Shown here piece after piece: positions 16,852 to 26,900 of a stretch of 64,000 nt of DNA. A program made the position numbers and the translations under genes. This DNA is from Undibacterium sp. KW1. GTDB taxonomy: Bacteria; Pseudomonadota; Gammaproteobacteria; Burkholderiales; Burkholderiaceae_D. The stretch spans positions 4,464,001 through 4,528,000 of the forward strand of contig NZ_AP018439.1 in NCBI RefSeq assembly GCF_009937955.1, read 5' to 3'. Below the pieces are notes generated by a model that ran no database searches, had not been told where the DNA came from, and was given only the letters and a program-made list of their open reading frames with translations. How positions within the stretch are numbered: the first letter of the stretch is position 1; each line of letters starts with the position of its first letter.

Positions 16852-16856
16852 TCAAG
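16852..16856 (+). repeat. Right copy of 5-bp target-site duplication TCAAG
   Basis: TCAAG directly after the ACA end; identical to 13510-13514. Confidence 0.85.
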
Positions 16857-16993
16857 TACCAGGTGCCGCTACCAGCGGCATTGAAGAGTCTGGCGGCGAT
16901 CATGGGGTTGCCTGCGCTGTCTTCCTGGCTGTAGAGGGGGTAATCTTTGAGGCGGGCGGCCACGGCTTCGATGAGTTTGTTTTGCTGCTGCAT
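16852..16993 (-). pseudogene. 5' part of DUF2958-like gene split by transposon
   Basis: Starts MQQQNKLIEAVAARLKDYPL, continues through ARLFNAAGSGTWYL and then enters the transposon end, where the reading changes to unrelated sequence. It is the N-terminal half of the DUF2958-like protein whose C-terminal half lies at 13334-13514. The two halves, minus one duplicated TCAAG, keep frame (318 nt). It lies downstream of the HTH/coiled-coil gene on the same strand, so both were probably in one operon. Confidence 0.82.
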
Positions 16994-17094
16994 GCTTGCT
17001 GCTCCTGTGTGTCGGTGGGCGACCCATGCGCAACATGCACACGAGTCCCCGACCAATACCCAGGGATTGCCTGGTTGCTGTCTGGTTGCCAGGC

Positions 17095-17115
17095 GGTTGC
17101 GTCTGCTTGCTGTCG
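17095..17115 (+). repeat. Copy 2 of GGTTGC...GTCTGCTTG(Y)TGTCG motif
   Basis: GGTTGC then GTCTGCTTGCTGTCG; 14 of 15 positions of the second part match the copy at 9994-10016. Neighbouring sequence adds more GGTTGC words (17072-17090 and 17114-17120). Confidence 0.4.
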
Positions 17116-17134
17116 GTTGCTGGTAGCCTGCTCA

Positions 17135-17581
17135 CTAATGGCCGAGCAGGCGGGCGAACCAGGAGGGCTTTGCTGTCTTGGCCGGTGCGGATAGCAGGAG
17201 GAGGTTTTCTTGGGCGAGTCTGTCGAGGTGTTGCCGCAACCAGGTTTCGCGTTCTTCCGCTTGCTGGCGCTGGTGGGCTTCGTCACTCAACTTTTGGCGC
17301 AGGGTAGCTATTTCTGTGTCCTGGGCGCTGAGTTGTTGCTGCAACAGTTGGAAACCTGGCGCAACTGGGTTGTCGGCAACAGGTTTGTCTTTGTTTGGCA
17401 CTTGGAAGCCAGGGAAGACCCGAATACATTCAATCAGTTCGACATAGGGCTTATCAAGGCTGTCATGGCAGACAGTGAGGCGGCCTTTGTTGATGTAGAC
17501 CTTGCGCAGGTTTTGCACGCTCATGGCGGCACCACGGGCGACATCGGCCAGGGTCAGGCGGGAAGGAGTAGGAGGCAACAT
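17135..17581 (-). CDS. HTH plus coiled-coil protein of the element backbone (148 aa)
   Basis: Residues 8-35 look like a helix-turn-helix (LTLADVARGAAMSVQNLRKVYINKGRL). Residues about 80-130 are a heptad-rich coiled coil (LLQQQLSAQDTEIATLRQKL, then REWLRQHLDRLAQEN-like spacing), and the C-terminus is a short aromatic/basic tail (SWFARLLG). The plan resembles small plasmid KfrA-like or partition/regulator proteins, but I do not recognise a specific family. It is upstream of the split DUF2958-like gene on the same strand. Function unknown; DNA binding is likely. Confidence 0.6.
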   Translation of the reverse strand: MLPPTPSRLTLADVARGAAMSVQNLRKVYINKGRLTVCHDSLDKPYVELIECIRVFPGFQVPNKDKPVADNPVAPGFQLLQQQLSAQDTEIATLRQKLSDEAHQRQQAEERETWLRQHLDRLAQENLLLLSAPAKTAKPSWFARLLGH

Positions 17582-18284
17582 GGGAGGATGGAGATAGGCA
17601 GCAACCGGTCACAACTTGCCACAATTGGCATAGCAACCGGTGCTTGTCTGGCAGTATATGGTGTCGGCCTGGCTTTGCAAATTCTGGCGAGGGGCCGGTG
17701 CAGTTGGTGGGCTATGCAGAAATGCAGCAGGGATGTTCATCATCTACGCGGTGTCTTTACGCTGTCTGCCTGGTTAAAAAATCATGGATCGGGGAATTTT
17801 TGTAAGAGGTGAATTGTGATTTTTTAGCCTTGTTGGGAATCGGGGTTTATTGGGGTTTTGGGGAGCTTTGTTGCTGGGGATATAAAAGTGTGGCGGGTGG
17901 GGTGAACGCTTTGCTATGGAGGAGTTTTGACCGGTTGCGGGGGTGTTTTCCGGTGAGTTCAGAGGACAATGCTCGGTGTCATACCCCCTGTCCCCCTTGA
18001 CCATTTTTCTTTTTATTGCAGAATGATGGCAAGTGAGGCAGGAAGGTGTGGGTGCTTGTTGCATGCCTCAGGATTGCTCCCCATCGTCCGAGACCGTTGC
18101 CGCCCACGCCGATACTTTACTGGGCTTTTTTTCCGTGTCGTTCGTCGGAACAGCCAGCCATGCACACCCCCGTGGTCGCCCACGATGTCTCCTTCCCCGC
18201 TGGGTGCATGTTGTTCACGCACGGGGCACCTACCTGGCAATTCAGGGATTTACTTCCGTCCAACCGGAGAAACGAAACACAAAA

Positions 18285-18327
18285 AAACCAAACAGGAAGC
18301 GACCAGGCCTTGAAATCTGTTTGGTTT
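18285..18327. repeat. 11-bp perfect inverted repeat
   Basis: AAACCAAACAG (18285-18295) and CTGTTTGGTTT (18317-18327). No T-run follows, so not an evident terminator. Confidence 0.5.
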
Positions 18328-18584
18328 CGTCCTTCTAGGTTCCCGTTGTCTCGTGTCCTGAACACTGGCCTGGTCTAGCAATGTTCAGAACGCGAGCAGT
18401 AGGGTTAGTACTGAGCAGGTTCGCAGAAGAGTGCAAATTGCTTTGCATCTCCCACATAGGATATGGATTTTGCTATCAATTGCAAAAGATTTTGTGCAAG
18501 CCCCGTCAGTGAGCCACTTTAATCAGGGAATACCCTGGCTTTTGCTGTGTGTGGCTGCCTTACGTTAATTGCACGTTGACTGAT

Positions 18585-18638
18585 CCAAATCCCTCCGCCG
18601 TTTTTTGCAAAAATTGCTGATCTGGCGAAGGGATTTGG
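18585..18638. repeat. 10-bp perfect inverted repeat downstream of the immunity gene
   Basis: CCAAATCCCT (18585-18594) and AGGGATTTGG (18629-18638) with an inner CCGCC/GGCG pair around TTTTTTGCAAAAA. It lies 40 bp past the immunity stop on the minus strand and may serve as its terminator, though the T-run is inside the loop. Confidence 0.45.
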
Positions 18639-18677
18639 CTTAACTGAACACTGAACGGGGCAGGCAGGAATTTGACT

Positions 18678-19070
18678 CTAGTTTTTTAAAATTTTTAATT
18701 GCAAGAAATCTTTCAATAAAGAACACGCCTCATCCAATCCAACTCCATATACAAGTCTTACCATCCTTACGATTCTTAACTCTGGTAGGTTTTCACTTTT
18801 TGCCACCTGCACAAGCTCATCAAGAGTTAAACCGAAACTCTTCAGTAATTTGTATGTCTCATAATTTGTAGGGTCAGCATCGGTTCCAATATTTTTTCCA
18901 CTTTCTGGGACAAATTGAGGAATTGAAGGCCAAAGTAATTCGATTTCTTTAGCAAAACGAATTGCCAAGTCAATCCGTTTCGTATTTTCTGGAGCTGAGC
19001 TACTCTCCAATTCATTTAAAATTCTGATCAAACTATCCATACAACTTTTAAAAATGACTTCGTTACTCAT
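18678..19070 (-). CDS. Candidate immunity protein for the Rhs toxin tip (130 aa)
   Basis: A small acidic, alpha-helical protein with no signal peptide or membrane segment. ATG at 19070 is favoured because AAAGAGGTAGTA lies just upstream; the frame extends ten codons further into the toxin end. The start is only 10 nt past the toxin stop on the same strand. This is the standard place and size for the cognate immunity gene of a polymorphic toxin. No family recognised. The immunity role is inferred from position; it would be expected to bind the C-terminal zincin domain. Confidence 0.6.
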   Translation of the reverse strand: MSNEVIFKSCMDSLIRILNELESSSAPENTKRIDLAIRFAKEIELLWPSIPQFVPESGKNIGTDADPTNYETYKLLKSFGLTLDELVQVAKSENLPELRIVRMVRLVYGVGLDEACSLLKDFLQLKILKN

Positions 19071-19080
19071 TACTACCTCT

Positions 19081-20922
19081 TTAGTGGTTAAATTGCCCAT
19101 GCTTCATTTGGTATAACTTTGCATAGCGCGTCGCAACTCGCTCAACATATATCTCCTCATGAATCAGCGGCCCAGTTGTCAATTCCATTGCTTTCCAGTT
19201 ACCAAGCTGCGCCTGACGTCCTAATCGAATATGCATTTCTTCGTGCCATATCGACTTGAAAAGTTCGCTGTCCCTTATAAGTGCACTTTTTCCGATCCTC
19301 AAAACTTCACTTCCAACAGGCACTTGAGGTGCCACTAAAGCACTACCGTATGACGTCAATTTAGGATCATATAACGGATCGACAGAAGGTTTTATCCCCT
19401 TCATTTGAGAAACAAAATCATCTACAAAGCCACGTGGATCAGCATACCTCTCTGTGTATGCAAAATAATCATCAGGGTGCGCAAAATCGGGCCTACTTAC
19501 TTCCACCTCACGAAATCGCGGTCCTATTCTACTAGCCGCGTTTCTACTAGCCGCATTTATCAACTGTCCGGCCCCAGCCACACCGCCTAAGAATGGCATG
19601 CCGTCATCTACGGCTTGAGCAAAGCGAGAGGAACCTGTTAAATCTTTTACACCATCATATGTCAGTGTATTTTGTCGTTCACCATTGATCATCCTGTTGA
19701 TACCCGTACCAACATTATCCCCACCATGCCAAGCCAAAGGAACACCAACAATTGCGCCAACAGTCGTTGCACTCAATGGTATGGCACCGGCTATCTCCAG
19801 GCCACCTCCAATGGCTTGTCCAGCACCTTTAATTCGCTCAGAACCTTGGACATAGTATTTGGTATTCTGCCACGTCATTGAGGCAGCACCTCCAAAATCA
19901 ATTTTGTCAGCGGAATATGCTCCCCATATGTTTCGTATGGTCGCAAAATAACCAGGATCTTTCTCAAGCGTACTCCCGTCAGGCAAAAATCTTCTTTCCA
20001 CACTAGCATAGGGATCAGGTATTGCCCATGTCATCGCACCCGTTTTTTGGTCTATATAAGCTGGTTGACCATGTTTCGCTATAATTTCTTCCAATGACCC
20101 CAGACTCTGAATAACACTATCGTTCGGGATGATGCGAGGAGTGATGTATGTAGCTTTACCGCCAGTTCTCATTCCACCTGTATACATCTGTGATGAGGCA
20201 TCTCTCAAAAGGGGTGAAGTAGACGGAATGATTTTATACTGCTCTTTATCCATCATACGCTTGGCGCGTGCAATCTCGTCATCATAAAAAGAAATCGGCT
20301 CTTCCGTCACATTTTGTGCAGCTGGATTCAAAATATCATCTATATATGGAACGTTAACCTTTTCAAGTTCTCCAGGCTTAAAGAATGTTGCAAGAGGCCG
20401 TTCACGTATCGCAAAGCCACTGGTGTTCTGCGCTCCGAGACTCTCGCCCAGGGCATTGCCAAACGCATCCCTGGCAATCTGCGCCATCTCAACTCGACCA
20501 CCACGCATCGCAGCAACTGTCACACCCGCAGCAAAACCACTGACCGTGCCACGTGCGATACCATTCCCGACAGCACCCAAGTCAGTAAATACTTTATTTG
20601 TGTCCAGCCAGTCACCGACTTCCTTACCAACCCCGGCACCCGCAGCGGAAGCTGCTACATTACGCCAGTTAAAGCTGTCTTGCAAATGAGTGACTACACC
20701 TATTCCTTGGGTAATTACACTACCAAGTGCAGCTTTTGCCATAACGTTCATCGTTCCAGGAGTAAAACCTGGCAATGTCGCTGGCAATCCATTACTAACA
20801 CCAGCACTGAGTGCCGACAGTGCTACTGATTTCCAGTTGAAGCCGTCTTGCATATTCATTGCGATTGCTGCACCTTGGCTTACCACGGACCCAACCGCTG
20901 CAGAAGCGGCTGCCACCCCCAT
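19081..20922 (-). CDS. C-terminal pre-toxin and HExxH toxin region of the giant Rhs protein, out of frame with the core (613 codons)
   Basis: This frame begins inside the 3' end of the giant gene and continues its sense. Two tandem units share QDxFNW and AGV spacing (QGAAIAMNMQDGFNWKSVAL and QGIGVVTHLQDSFNWRNVAA), typical of polymorphic-toxin pretoxin regions. A hydrophobic segment follows near residues 390-430. The C-terminus carries HEEMH at residues 560-564, an HExxH zinc-protease signature, with HEEIYVE at 588-594 offering a possible third ligand. The first ATG (20920-20922) lies in the Gly/Ala stretch with no ribosome-binding site, so separate translation is doubtful; a 1-nt shift at the G5 tract joins it to the core. 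A metallopeptidase-toxin identity is inferred from the motif and position. Confidence 0.7.
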   Translation of the reverse strand: MGVAAASAAVGSVVSQGAAIAMNMQDGFNWKSVALSALSAGVSNGLPATLPGFTPGTMNVMAKAALGSVITQGIGVVTHLQDSFNWRNVAASAAGAGVGKEVGDWLDTNKVFTDLGAVGNGIARGTVSGFAAGVTVAAMRGGRVEMAQIARDAFGNALGESLGAQNTSGFAIRERPLATFFKPGELEKVNVPYIDDILNPAAQNVTEEPISFYDDEIARAKRMMDKEQYKIIPSTSPLLRDASSQMYTGGMRTGGKATYITPRIIPNDSVIQSLGSLEEIIAKHGQPAYIDQKTGAMTWAIPDPYASVERRFLPDGSTLEKDPGYFATIRNIWGAYSADKIDFGGAASMTWQNTKYYVQGSERIKGAGQAIGGGLEIAGAIPLSATTVGAIVGVPLAWHGGDNVGTGINRMINGERQNTLTYDGVKDLTGSSRFAQAVDDGMPFLGGVAGAGQLINAASRNAASRIGPRFREVEVSRPDFAHPDDYFAYTERYADPRGFVDDFVSQMKGIKPSVDPLYDPKLTSYGSALVAPQVPVGSEVLRIGKSALIRDSELFKSIWHEEMHIRLGRQAQLGNWKAMELTTGPLIHEEIYVERVATRYAKLYQMKHGQFNH

Positions 20923-23900
20923 CCGGCTGCCGCAACTCCGCCACCGCCGCCGCCCGCCAAAGCGATCGCACCGTTGCTAATGAGCGAACCCAAGGTACTT
21001 CCAGCTAATGATCCCGTTGGCCCCATAAGGGCAGCGGCAGCCCCCGCAGTCATGAATGTGGCAACGACAGCAATGGCAGCGACAATAATCATGCCCATGC
21101 CACCGCAACCATCCTGCCCCGCAGGCATAGGCATATTCGGCGTGGTATCCCCCACAATCTCACGAGGATTGTATGGCTTGAAGGTATCTACCCTGTTGCC
21201 ACCCGACACTTCCCTGGCTGGTATTAACAGCTTGGCACCGCTTAGCGGCTCAGTGGCCGCCAGACCATTGGCGTCAGCAATCAGATACCACAGCGTGGCA
21301 TCGCCCCACACAGCTTTGGCGATGCTTTGCAGGGTGTCGCCTTGCTGGGCGACGTAGATGCTCGGGCCGCTGTTTGCCAGAGCGCTTTGTTTGACATAGC
21401 TTTGGTTGATGGTGTCGCTGACGTAGTCCTTGCTGCTGGTACCGATGAGTTCATCATTGACCAGCAGACTATAGGTGTTATCCCCTTTTTGTTCTTTACG
21501 CAGGATGTGGCCTGCGGTATCCACAAACAGGTTGCGTTTGTTGTTGGTATCGGTGCTGTCGGTCACAGTAATCAGATGACCATTGACATCGTAGGTGTTG
21601 ACGGTGGTGGCTTCGCCACCGCCACGGTTACCGACCACCCTGCTGGCCTGGTACTGGTCAAACTGGTCTGCGGCATCATAGTGATAGCCGACGACCGTTT
21701 TGGTGTCCTGGGTATAGAGGGTCATCCTGCCTGCTTCGTCATAGGTGAACCTGGTGCCACTATACCTAGCTCCCGCAATGGGCGTATGCACCTGCTGGAT
21801 ATCAAGCTGGTCTATCTTGTCTGTCTTGTATTGATAAATGGTGAACTCGGCACTGACGCCCGCATCCTGGAATGACTTTTTAAGGTCACTATTGATAAAG
21901 ATATCGTTCATAAGTTTGTCACTAATACCGCTACGCACAAGTTGGCTGTTGGCGTTGTAGTAGCGCTTGTCTATTTCAACACCGTCGCGGTTGATGGTGT
22001 CTAACCTGCCTATGGCGTCGTAGGAATAGGTTTCGGTGACATTGCCTGAGGTGGTACCTGCCATGGTGACGGGGATACCCAGGACATTGGCTGTGGTGGT
22101 GGTAATCTTTTTGCCATAGCTGGTGTCACTGAGACGGCGGCCTTCTTCATCATAGGTGAACTGGTGACCTTGCTCTGCACTGATGCTGATGACGCCATTG
22201 TTGTTGACGCCGTCGGCGATGACTTGCCTGTTCATGGCATCGTAGGTGTTCCAGGTAACTTTGACCTGTTCTTTACTATTGATCTGGTTACCTCCTACGG
22301 TGTTGACGAGTTCGCCCTTGGCATTGGTGGTGGCATTGGTATCGGTGACGTAGTAGCTCGATACCTTAGTTCGGTTGCCGTTGTCGTCATAGGTATATGT
22401 CAGGGAGTAGCGGTCTGTCTGGACGACGGCCAAACGCCCCAGTTTGTCATAGGACAGGTGGTTGTCCTGCAGGACACTGACGTGGGTGTCCTTAACCTGG
22501 ATAACGTTCTCTGAGAGGCGGTTACCGGCAACATCGTACTGGTAGTAGGTGTTAGTAGTGGTACCGGCATCCTGGATGGTCAATACCTGGCCTAGCTGAT
22601 TATAGGTGGTGGTGATGTCTTTGCCATAGTTGACACCATACTCATGAACAACCTGATTGTAGTAGTTGTAGGCGTACTTGGTGGTGTGCCCGCCCAAGTC
22701 AGACTTACTGGCCAGACGGCCTGTAGCGATGTCGTAGACCCAGTTCTTTTGTCCGCCCATGGCGTCTGTTTCGTTGACTTTATGGTTCAGTGCATCAAAA
22801 CGGCTGGTGGTCTGGGAGCCATTGCTGCCGGTTGTATGTGACTCATTGTCGGCTTTGATGACGTTGCCACGCAGGTCGTACCAGGTACGCAGGATGCCGC
22901 CTGCGGCGTCTGTGGTCTGGATGCGGCGGCTCAGTTCATCATATTGATAGCTGGTGGTGAGTTGTGTGGTAATGACCTGCCCTGGTTTAAAATCTACTCC
23001 ACCGTCTGCTGTCAGATCGGTGGAATGGTAAACATTGACTACGCCAACTTGTGTTTGTGAGCTGACACGACCCAATACATCGTATTTAAACGCGGTCTGG
23101 TAACCTGTTGCATCGGTATAGGACGTCCTGTCACCAAAGGCGTTGAAGTCCTGACGGGCGACGTGACCATCTGCACGGTGTTCTTCCAATACGTGACCGC
23201 TGGCATCGAGGACATTGAAGCTGATGTTGCCATTGGCATCCATGCCACCGATTTTTTGACCGAGGCTGTTGTAGGCGTCGGTGACTTTGATGTCTTTGAT
23301 GCCATCGTTACGAATGGTTTCTATGAGGCGGTTGTCGCTGTCATAGTGGTAGCGGGTCAGCAGTTTGGGGTCGCGTACGTCTGTCGCACTGAGTACATTG
23401 CCCCAGCGGTCACTGGTCTGGATGATGCTGTTGTAACCAGCAGGGGCAATTGGTGTGCTGTTGCTGCCATTATTGATGTTGAGTGTTGGTATCCAGCTGA
23501 TATCAGCCGCTTTGGGTATCTGGCTTATTCTTCCAATGTCCCCCATGGCCTTGAGCGCGGCCAGATCAGCTTCGATGGCGAGTCCGGCAGCGACTGAAGC
23601 AGCGGTTTTGAGTTGATCAAGATTGCCCTGGTCAACCTGCCCAGCATTGGTCAGTTTAGTTTGCTCCAATACGGCCAGATGGTTAAGCGCTAATGAGACT
23701 TTTTCATTAAAGGCCTTTTGATTGAGCCTGAATTGTAATTGTGTCGTCGCATCAGCACTGCTGCTAGCAGGACTGTTTTGTATGTCATACAAGATACCTA
23801 GTATGACTTCTGCACGGGATTTGGAACTTAGTTGTTGCAACCAGAAATTCCGTCCTGCTGCATCAGGTTGCTGACCAAAGGCATTGGTATAAATCTTGTT

Positions 23901-26900
23901 GATGAAATCTGTATCGTTAAGCTTGTAGGCTTCCAATGTATGCTCAGCATCGCCGCTGATCATGTTTTGCACAAACATCACGCGATCGGCCAGTGGCGCA
24001 TCAATGGCGGGAATGCGTTCTGACCAATGATCAAAGCCATCCAGATCAGCTTCGCGGCCAAACATCATAATGAACAGGCTGGCAACTTGCGTGCGTGCGT
24101 ACACTGCAGGTTTCGTATTGAGGGCCGCATTGATGCCTGCTGTTGCATTGTCTGCCGTAACACTGGTAAACAGTGTACGGGCAACGCCGACGTTGTCACC
24201 ATTCATTGTCAGTGCATAGGTCAGGCCAACGGCTGTCTTGTTCGCCAACAATCTTAATCTGTCCGCACTTGCCTGATCAGTGGTGCCGTTACTCATGGTT
24301 TCACTGAGGATTTCATAAGCAACTTGTCCACGGGTCTTGGTGCGCAAATCATTAATATGCGTGGCGATGTTTTTACTGTCAGTGCTGCCAAGATTGCTGT
24401 AAATTAAACTGACGAAACTACTATTGTCCAGCCCTGCAGCAATATCACCAGGCTTTGCACCGTCCAGCATGAGCTGGGCAATGCTGCTGAGATCTGTGCT
24501 TCCCACGCGGGAGCTCCAATAACTAAGCCCTGATGCCTCTGGTGCACGGTTAAACATTAATGCGTATAAGCGTGCAACACTCTTTTGCGCTTCCGTCGCA
24601 GAAACTGTTGGTGCAGTAGATACCCCATAGACAGCACTTGCATTTTGGTGCGCAGTGTCTGACGCTGCTTTAGCCTGGTCAAATTTACTTTGAGCGTCAA
24701 TCAGAACCTGGCTATCACCGTATTTGGCAGGGATGAGCACTGAGTTAATAAACGCCTGCTGAACGCTTTGGAAATTGGATATGAAAGTCGCGACTTTTTG
24801 ATCAAAAAGCCTGCGACTTGCAAACGCAACTGAAATAACACTGGTTTCGTTTGCCAGGCCGCTGATAAGGCTATTAAATACATTGCCTATTGCTGCCTCG
24901 CCACTTTGCCGTGCTGTATCCAGACGTGAGGCCCAATACGACTCGCCGTTCAACGGATCTGGCGCTGTACGGCCTAATGCACCGTAATAAATACTTTGTA
25001 TGAGGCTATAGCTACCAACTGAATTCAAATTGAGTTCGGTATAAATTTTGCCCGCAATCGTATCTACAGTCTCTTTACCACTAGCAATGGCATCTATCCA
25101 GCCGCCCATCTTGACAGTGAAGTTGGGGGAAATATTTTGATTATTCGTCAACAGCATAATGACTTGCAGTATGGACGCAAGATTTGTCGCTGTTGCTGTT
25201 GTGGTTGGGATAGAGATACTTGTGCCAGCGGCTCCAGCAGCATCTTTTAATGCCAGATAGCGTTGCAATGCAAGTGAAGCATCAGAAGCTGTTTTTGTTA
25301 CTGCGGCATTAGCAACCGCCAGTGCGTTGCTCGCATTGTTTACTGCATGTGACACTGCCAAATTTACTTTAGCAATAAATTTGTCACGTGTTGCAAGAAA
25401 CTGCGCGTCAGGATTATCGTTATTCAGAACACTGAATATCAAAGCGTTAAAAATAGCGCCCTGGCTATTAGCAGGCTCTGACCGTAATTTGTTGGCCCAA
25501 TAGGTGATTCCAGCAGTATCGTTATCGAAGCGACTGAGGCTATTCGTATAGATACTTGCCATTAACACGTTTGGATCTTTCTTATCCAGACCCTCATTTA
25601 CATACGTATTGGTATCGTGATACATGCTGGTGGCAATATCGACGATTTGCATACCTTCCTTCATCCGGGTTACCCAATAGGCGACACCTGCAGAGTCCGG
25701 ATCGGTACGATTGAAGAGCAACACGTACAGTTGCAATACTTGCCTCAGGTGCTCAGGATTGGCCTGAGAGATTGCGTCCAGTGCTGCGCTGGTTTTTTTC
25801 GCAAAATTAGGGGCATCCTCTGCCAGACCTTTCTTGACGTTGTAATCAGAAAGTGCACCGACCAAAGTGTTCATCACATCACCTGATGGCGTTGTACTAC
25901 CGCCAGCCGGTTGCAGGCCATTGACTTGATTTTGGAAATAGGTAACCCAGCCGTGAGCAGAATTAACAGCATTAACGGCATTGTCAAGAGCGCTCTGGAG
26001 TGGCGTGATATTGCCAGCCGCTATATCGTAGCTGGATTTTGCATCATTGAAGTCACTTATCGCCTGAGCATCGGTTGGTGTATTTCTTAGGCGATTTTCG
26101 GCGTCAGCCATGTCCCCTTTTCTCTCACCCAGGGTTTTATTCGCCAGTGCTAATGCAGCAGTCGCATTATCAAAGTCCAATTGCGTACGTGCAATGATGA
26201 CTGCGCCCGCATCTTTGCTCTGAGTGCTTACTCTGAGCAGATTTGCATATCCAACGTAAGGTCCCTGATAAGTCTCGTTCAGGAGCCCATTATAGAAAGT
26301 ATAGATCTGTTCAGCCTTATCCGGCCTCCCCATTGGGTCTGGGTTAAGAGTGTTGTCATCCGGTGCATTTTGCAGAGTGTCAGCCCACCATAAAGCACCT
26401 GGATCGCTGCTGGACAGATTCAGCGAAGAACTATAAATACGGCCGAAGAAACTTGTCGGAGAAAGGTAATTTACCCTCCGTGAAGGGTCAAAGTACATAG
26501 CATGTATGACTTGCTTGACGGTCATTCTGCCACTGTCAAGAGCCGCCTGCCAATATTGGACGCCTGCCAAATCAGGATTAGCTTCACCAAAAATAATGTT
26601 ATACAACTGATAGATAGTTAATCTATTCGAAGATGTCAGCGGTGCAGCAATTTTTGACAAGGCTGCTGACGCATTTGCAGTTGTCACTGTATTATCGTTG
26701 ACCGTTCTCTGTGCAGCATCGCGATCATTCGTTTTCTGGGTCAAATCAGAGGCCGCTTCCTTATAATTATCAGCAGCTGTTTTCTTAGCCGTTTCTAGAA
26801 TATCGAGCCTATCTTTCAGGCGCTTCACATTGTCTTTTGCATCTTGCAATGCTTTTTCCGCACCTTGCTTATTCGCGATGGCCAAGCCTTCTTGAATCTC

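Larger units (their letters stand above)
17582..18677. other. 1.1-kb non-coding stretch with several inverted repeats
   Basis: No convincing gene; overlapping short frames in several phases lack recognizable domains. It contains GCAACC/CAACTTG words near 17598-17650, an 11-bp perfect hairpin at 18285-18327, a GACCAGGCC/GGCCTGGTC pair at 18301-18309 and 18367-18375, and a strong inverted repeat at 18585-18638. It could be an origin, a transfer origin, an attachment region or a structured RNA, or simply the junction between the backbone and the toxin locus. Confidence 0.4.

Noticed and set aside
18013..18378. Several overlapping 75-110-codon frames on both strands
   Set aside because: Open in most phases at once because of composition; no start signals or recognizable domains.
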